Positions 6,032 to 8,988 of a stretch of 8,988 nt of DNA are shown here, one piece after another (the stretch's first letter is position 1; every line of letters begins with the position of its first letter). The notes below the pieces were generated by a model. It had not been told where the DNA came from. It ran no database searches and worked only from the letters and a program-made list of their open reading frames with translations. The DNA lies in NCBI GenBank assembly GCA_016206165.1, contig JACQSD010000081.1:1-8988 (forward strand), given 5' to 3'. Source of the stretch: Candidatus Uhrbacteria bacterium (GTDB taxonomy: Bacteria > Patescibacteriota > Patescibacteriia > JACQSD01). Both the position numbers and the translations under genes were made by a program.

Positions 6032-8760
6032 ATGTTCAGTCATGCGCAATTTGTTCGGGATCTGGTTTCCTCCGCCGCGGTGCATGCACCGCGTGCCACG
6101 GCATTGGCACTGGCGCATGGATCGGGGGCATGTTTGTGTATTTTGCGTACCGATTTGATGCGGTGAGCATGCGCGCAGCAGCAGTGGTTGCGGCGCTCCA
6201 ACGGGTGATCGTTGGAGTTTTTTTTCTTTTTGGATTGACTGGTCTCGTGAGCCTCCTCTTGATTCTTCGTGGTGACATTACGCATCTCTCCATTCTTCTT
6301 GAGCCAACAAATGGTTTCTGGAAACTCATATTCTGGGCGGCACTTTTTTTTGACGCATATCTTTTTTATCGTTTTGTGCAGGATGTTCATGGTGGCCGTG
6401 CGGTGCACCGGCGTCGATTTGGGAGTGATGTACAGAGTGAAGAATCAAGTACGGTTGACAACGTGGATATGATTGACAAAACAAAGCGCGTCGCTGTCAC
6501 CGATACAATGACTCCGCGCGCCCGTACCGCACTCCACCGTGCATGGAAGATCGCCGTGCGGCTCAAACATCGCACGGTAACCCCTGAACATTTTCTCGCG
6601 GCCCTCCTTCAAGACAAATTGACGATGGGTGTGTTTGGGCGGCTCGAGATTGATGGGAAGCGTTTTGTTGACGGAGTAGGCAAAATTCTTTCTCGACACG
6701 AACAGGGCGAGGCCTCGCCCGATTGTGATACGGAACTTCGTACAATATTTCTTGCTGCATACGCAGCGACGTATGAGGAGCGGCGTCGCCACGTCGACAT
6801 ACCCGAATTTCTTATTGCGCTGTCGCAAATTACGTCGCCTGTCGTTGAGCTTTTTGACACCTTCGCGATCGACACAAAAAAACTGCAGAGCATTGCGCAT
6901 TGGTTTCACACGAATGAGCTTTTGCGAAGTCGCATGCGGCGTTTTCGTGGGAAAGCAGCGCGTCGCCCAAAGGGGCCAATGGACCGCGCGATGACTGCGG
7001 TTGCGACGCCGTTCCTTGATCTCTATAGCCATGATTTAACGCAGCTCGCAAAAGCGGGGGCACTCGCGCCATGCGTGGGCCGTGATCGCGAGATCGATGC
7101 GATCCTGCGAGTGCTTGAAGGGGGCCGTACGAGTGTGATTCTTGTAGGGCCCCCGGGAGCTGGAAAAACGAAAGTTGTTGAAGGTATCGCTGAACGGATG
7201 ATCACCGAAGAGATCCCGACCGCGCTCGTGGATAAACGCCTCGTCAGTTTGTCGATCCCAGCACTCCTGTCTGGCGCCTCTGCGATGGGTGAACTTGAAG
7301 AGCGGATGTACCGCATCATGCATGAGATTGTGCGTGCGGGGAATGTCGTTCTTTTTCTTGACAACATCCAAAATCTCGTTGGGATCACGACCGAGGGGGG
7401 CGAAACGTTTGATTTGTCGCAGGTCCTTGCAGATGGACTAGCGCAAGGATTATTTCTCGCGATTGGTGCGACGACTCCTCAAGACTATACAAAATATCTT
7501 GAGCGGAATAGCGCGCTCGCGACCGTATTTCAAAAAGTTCCTGTGCCAGAAATGGATGTTGACCAAACAGTGCTCGTGCTTGAGGCAAAAGTTGGCGGGC
7601 TTGAATATCGGTATGGCGTATTCTTTTCTTACGACGCGCTCTTGAAAACAGCGACATTGGCAAAGCAGTATATTCAGGATCGATTTCTTCCCGATAAGGC
7701 AATTAAACTCATTGAAGAAGTTGCCGCATATGTGCATGAACACAAAGGGAAGCAAGCAATCGTCGCCGCAGAAGATATTGCGATGATTGTTGCAGAGAAA
7801 ACAAATATACCAGTGACGCAAGTGACGGCAACGGAGAAAGAAAAACTGCTGAATCTTGAGGATCGCTTGCACGAGCGCATTGTGGGGCAAGATGAGGCAG
7901 TGAAGCTTGTGGCAAAGGCGCTTCGCCGTGCACGTGCGGAACTCCGTGATACGAAACGCCCAATCGCAAATTTTCTCTTTTTGGGTCCGACCGGTGTGGG
8001 GAAAACAGAACTCGCAAAAACAGTGGCGGATATTTATTTTGGGAGTGAAGAAAACATGATTCGCCTTGATATGTCGGAGTATCAGGGGAAAGATGCAGTG
8101 AATCGGCTCATCGGCGCCCCGGTTGGTTACACGGGCGGGGGAGAGGGCGGCTTTTTAACAGAAGCAGTACGGAAGCGCCCATTTGCACTCGTTCTTTTGG
8201 ATGAAATTGAAAAAGCGCATCCCGACATTTTGAATCTTTTTCTTCAGGTTATGGATGATGGCCGCCTCACCGATACCACTGGTCGCACCATTGATTTTAC
8301 AAATACGATTATCATTGGGACATCAAATGCAGGGACGCAGTTTATTCAAGACGCAGTGCAGCAAGGATCAACCGTAGAGAGCATCAAAGAACAATTGATG
8401 AATACCGAGCTTCGCAATCATTTCCGACCAGAATTTTTAAACCGCTTTGATGCGATTGTTGTCTTTACACCACTCGCATTCGAAGAGATTGTTGCGATCA
8501 CGAAGTTGCTGCTCAAAAAAGTTGCGAAACGCCTTGAAGAGAAGGGGATTCATCTCGAGGCGACCGATGCAGCAGTTCAGGAGCTTGCACGCGCCGGGTT
8601 TGACCCTGTCTTTGGGGCTCGGCCACTCCGGCGTGCGATTCAAGAGCGGGTTGATGATGCGCTTGCACATGCATTACTTGAAGGAGCAATTGGAAGGCGC
8701 GATATTGTGCATCTTGATGCGGGTGGCGCTATTCGTGTCGAAAAAGCATCAGTGCTATGA
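6028..8760 (+). CDS. Membrane-anchored ClpA/B-family AAA+ protein with N-terminal zinc knuckle
   Basis: The 910-residue product is read from ATG 6028. An in-frame ATG at 5938 would add 30 residues lying wholly inside the preceding gene, so the ATGA-coupled start is preferred. Domains in order: a half DnaJ-type zinc knuckle with Cys6, Cys9, Cys20 and Cys23, each pair followed by GxG (SGSG, HGIG); two membrane helices at about 60-80 and 97-117, followed by a basic stretch (HRRRF) that puts the rest in the cytoplasm; a Clp_N domain at about 161-300 (MTPRARTALHRAW, VTPEHFLAALL); AAA+ domain 1 with Walker A GPPGAGKT (374-381); AAA+ domain 2 with Walker A GPTGVGKT (653-660), Walker B LVLLDEIEKAHP (Asp725, Glu726), pore motif GYTG (700-703), sensor Asn767, arginine finger Arg806 and sensor 2 GAR (863-865). 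Domain 1 lacks the Walker B Glu (Asn446), the pore Tyr (Ala419) and the arginine finger (ATVFQ, 498-502). The coiled-coil middle domain and ClpP-docking loop are absent. It is likely an ATP-driven unfoldase or disaggregase at the membrane; substrates are unknown. Confidence 0.92.
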   Translation: MNVQSCAICSGSGFLRRGACTACHGIGTGAWIGGMFVYFAYRFDAVSMRAAAVVAALQRVIVGVFFLFGLTGLVSLLLILRGDITHLSILLEPTNGFWKLIFWAALFFDAYLFYRFVQDVHGGRAVHRRRFGSDVQSEESSTVDNVDMIDKTKRVAVTDTMTPRARTALHRAWKIAVRLKHRTVTPEHFLAALLQDKLTMGVFGRLEIDGKRFVDGVGKILSRHEQGEASPDCDTELRTIFLAAYAATYEERRRHVDIPEFLIALSQITSPVVELFDTFAIDTKKLQSIAHWFHTNELLRSRMRRFRGKAARRPKGPMDRAMTAVATPFLDLYSHDLTQLAKAGALAPCVGRDREIDAILRVLEGGRTSVILVGPPGAGKTKVVEGIAERMITEEIPTALVDKRLVSLSIPALLSGASAMGELEERMYRIMHEIVRAGNVVLFLDNIQNLVGITTEGGETFDLSQVLADGLAQGLFLAIGATTPQDYTKYLERNSALATVFQKVPVPEMDVDQTVLVLEAKVGGLEYRYGVFFSYDALLKTATLAKQYIQDRFLPDKAIKLIEEVAAYVHEHKGKQAIVAAEDIAMIVAEKTNIPVTQVTATEKEKLLNLEDRLHERIVGQDEAVKLVAKALRRARAELRDTKRPIANFLFLGPTGVGKTELAKTVADIYFGSEENMIRLDMSEYQGKDAVNRLIGAPVGYTGGGEGGFLTEAVRKRPFALVLLDEIEKAHPDILNLFLQVMDDGRLTDTTGRTIDFTNTIIIGTSNAGTQFIQDAVQQGSTVESIKEQLMNTELRNHFRPEFLNRFDAIVVFTPLAFEEIVAITKLLLKKVAKRLEEKGIHLEATDAAVQELARAGFDPVFGARPLRRAIQERVDDALAHALLEGAIGRRDIVHLDAGGAIRVEKASVL

Positions 8761-8988
8761 GCGTTTTTTTCTTCTCCTTTCTTTCTGCGGCGGGGCTGAC
8801 GGCAGTGCTTGTGCCATGCGTGCGTGCATGTGCTCTGCGCTTTGGGGTGGTTGATCATCCCGAAGTCGATCGAGACCGAAAAATTCACGAGAGAGCAACT
8901 CCACTCACTGGCGGGCTTGCTGTTTCTCTCTCTTTTTTTATTGTCGTTGGTGGTGTGCTGTTTTTCGGAGCAGATCTTCACTCGAGTA
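8757..8988 (+). CDS. WecA/TagO/MraY-family undecaprenyl-phosphate sugar-1-phosphate transferase (3' partial)
   Basis: ATG 8757 overlaps the preceding TGA by ATGA, and the frame stays open to the window end, giving 77 residues and one extra base. The start is a membrane helix (residues 3-20, VFFFSFLSAAGLTAVLVP), then the family hallmark: ALRFGVVDHPEVDRDRKIHE at 26-45 followed by RATPLTGGLA at 46-55, and a second membrane helix at 56-71. The G-x-x-D-x-P...RK-x-H...P-x-x-GG pattern is typical of the polyprenyl-phosphate HexNAc-1-phosphate transferases that begin assembly of lipid-linked cell-wall or surface glycans at the inner face of the membrane. The catalytic aspartate motifs lie beyond the window, so WecA/TagO-like cannot be fully separated from MraY; the region after RK-x-H and the short N-terminus favour WecA/TagO. 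No ribosome binding site is visible, consistent with coupling to the AAA+ gene. Confidence 0.85.
   Translation, partial: MSVFFFSFLSAAGLTAVLVPCVRACALRFGVVDHPEVDRDRKIHERATPLTGGLAVSLSFFIVVGGVLFFGADLHSS

Noticed and set aside
6445..7032. 195-residue open frame on the minus strand
   Set aside because: It covers the well-supported Clp_N region of the AAA+ gene on the other strand and shows no domain or start signal of its own.
1..8988. CRISPR array, tRNA, rRNA, insertion sequence or phage gene
   Set aside because: No regularly spaced repeats, tRNA-like cloverleaf, rRNA-like sequence, transposase or phage protein was recognised on either strand. The gaps are all short and are accounted for by the hairpin and repeats listed.

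Overview
The window reads as a chromosomal segment of a Candidate Phyla Radiation (Patescibacteria) bacterium. The evidence is a DUF4012 surface protein, a DUF11-type repeat surface protein, a short membrane protein with an FPVWWYTRG-like motif, and a membrane-anchored ClpA/B-like AAA+ protein lying next to each other; that combination is familiar to me from such genomes, and this is recall rather than a search. TGA ends at least two genes (6029-6031 and 8758-8760), so the genetic code is standard, which argues against Gracilibacteria and Absconditabacteria. All genes are on the + strand, base composition is near 50% GC, and no gap between genes exceeds about 115 bases.

Layout. (1) Bases 1-1128: the 3' part of a gene for a single-pass membrane protein with an extracytoplasmic LppX/LolA-like domain; its start lies before the window. 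(2) Bases 1167-1203: a terminator-like hairpin. It overlaps the upstream-most possible start of the next gene and so moves that start to ATG 1210. (3) Bases 1210-3579: DUF4012 surface protein. (4) Bases 3605-3666: a compact clover-like palindromic repeat (two perfect 8-bp hairpins inside a 9-bp outer stem). (5) Bases 3695-5608: signal-anchored protein with about four Ig-like DUF11-type repeats. (6) Bases 5608-5650: a 17-bp tandem duplication that can fold as a hairpin. (7) Bases 5681-8988: three tightly coupled genes joined by two ATGA overlaps: a 116-residue membrane protein, a 910-residue membrane-bound Clp-type AAA+ protein, and the first 77 residues of a WecA/MraY-family sugar-phosphate transferase that runs off the window.

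The most interesting object is the AAA+ protein. It starts with a half DnaJ-like zinc knuckle (CxxCxGxG twice), has two membrane segments, then a Clp_N domain and two AAA+ domains. The second AAA+ domain keeps all its hallmark residues. The first keeps Walker A but has lost the pore tyrosine, the Walker B glutamate and the arginine finger. The coiled-coil middle domain and the ClpP-docking tripeptide are both missing. This suggests a membrane-tethered unfoldase or disaggregase driven by its second ring alone, made together with a small membrane partner and a cell-envelope glycan enzyme. With the upstream surface proteins, the window looks like a cell-envelope region. Function is inferred from family hallmarks only.
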